A stretch of DNA of 14,988 bases, taken from NCBI GenBank assembly GCA_937969105.1, contig CALBUZ010000025.1, positions 1 to 14,988 on the forward strand. The letters are read 5' to 3'. Numbering within the stretch: the first letter of the stretch is position 1; every line of letters begins with the position of its first letter. The position numbers and the translations under genes were made by a program. A model generated the notes under the pieces. It had not been told where the DNA came from, ran no database searches, and saw only the letters and a program-made list of their open reading frames with translations. This document shows, in pieces, positions 14,933 through 14,988 of this stretch. Source of the DNA: an uncultured Collinsella sp. Lineage in GTDB: Bacteria > Actinomycetota > Coriobacteriia > Coriobacteriales > Coriobacteriaceae.

Positions 14933-14988
14933 CGCGGCAACGACGAGCGTGAGCAGACTTTGAACCAGCTGCTCACCGAGATGGACGG
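14933..14988 (+). CDS. ftsH: FtsH (AAA+ membrane protease) internal fragment
   Basis: The last 56 bases encode RGNDEREQTLNQLLTEMDG, a signature stretch of FtsH between the Walker B motif and the second region of homology. FtsH is a membrane-anchored ATP-dependent zinc protease that degrades misfolded and regulatory proteins. Nothing upstream matches the family: the residues before are GPPL instead of the expected GAGLGG, the Walker B helix is absent, and a TGA stops the frame at 14912-14914. There is no start codon. The piece therefore looks joined to unrelated promoter-side DNA, either by assembly error or rearrangement. Identification is good despite the short length because this segment is highly conserved. 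Confidence 0.7.

Overview
The window looks like GC-rich chromosomal DNA of a Coriobacteriia actinobacterium, most likely Collinsella or a close relative. This is inferred from the protein character (rplM-rpsI-glmM order, SARP/STAND regulator, patatin, heavy-metal ATPase with a DUF6110-like partner) and base composition; no search was possible. Both ends look foreign or broken. Bases 1-240 are an 80-codon antisense piece of murA that runs into the middle of a methyltransferase gene. The last 56 bases encode an internal FtsH peptide with no start. The simplest reading is an assembled metagenomic contig with chimeric ends.

Left part (about 240-4406): the C-terminal part of a SAM-dependent methyltransferase, a YhbY RNA-binding protein with a strong terminator, and convergent to it a 999-residue regulator with an N-terminal STAND/MalT-like ATPase and a C-terminal SARP-type winged helix plus BTAD domain.

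Central minus-strand cluster (8723 down to 4851): rplM-rpsI, a terminator, then glmM, a glucose-type PTS EIIA (crr-like) and nagB. GlmM and NagB draw on the same metabolite, glucosamine-6-phosphate, one toward cell wall precursors and the other toward glycolysis. Upstream, also on the minus strand, is a patatin-like phospholipase.

Intergenic block 9760-10311: repeat-rich and without a credible gene. It holds three related palindromes, a 48-base direct repeat (44/48 identical) carrying 17 bases of the tmRNA T-arm in inverted orientation, and a run of small hairpins. It adjoins ssrA (tmRNA, minus strand, 10312-10675), which has its own terminator.

Right part: an unrecognised 144-residue protein, a RelB/DinJ-like antitoxin with a PIN-domain toxin overlapping by 4 bases under a repeat-covered promoter, and a DUF6110-like small membrane protein followed by a P1B-type ATPase in which the usual CPC membrane motif reads YSC. 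That pair has a good promoter overlapped by a 24-base inverted repeat suggestive of metal-dependent control. No wholly new system is evident. The most unusual items are the tmRNA-derived repeats, the palindrome array, and the ATPase/DUF6110 module with its operator.
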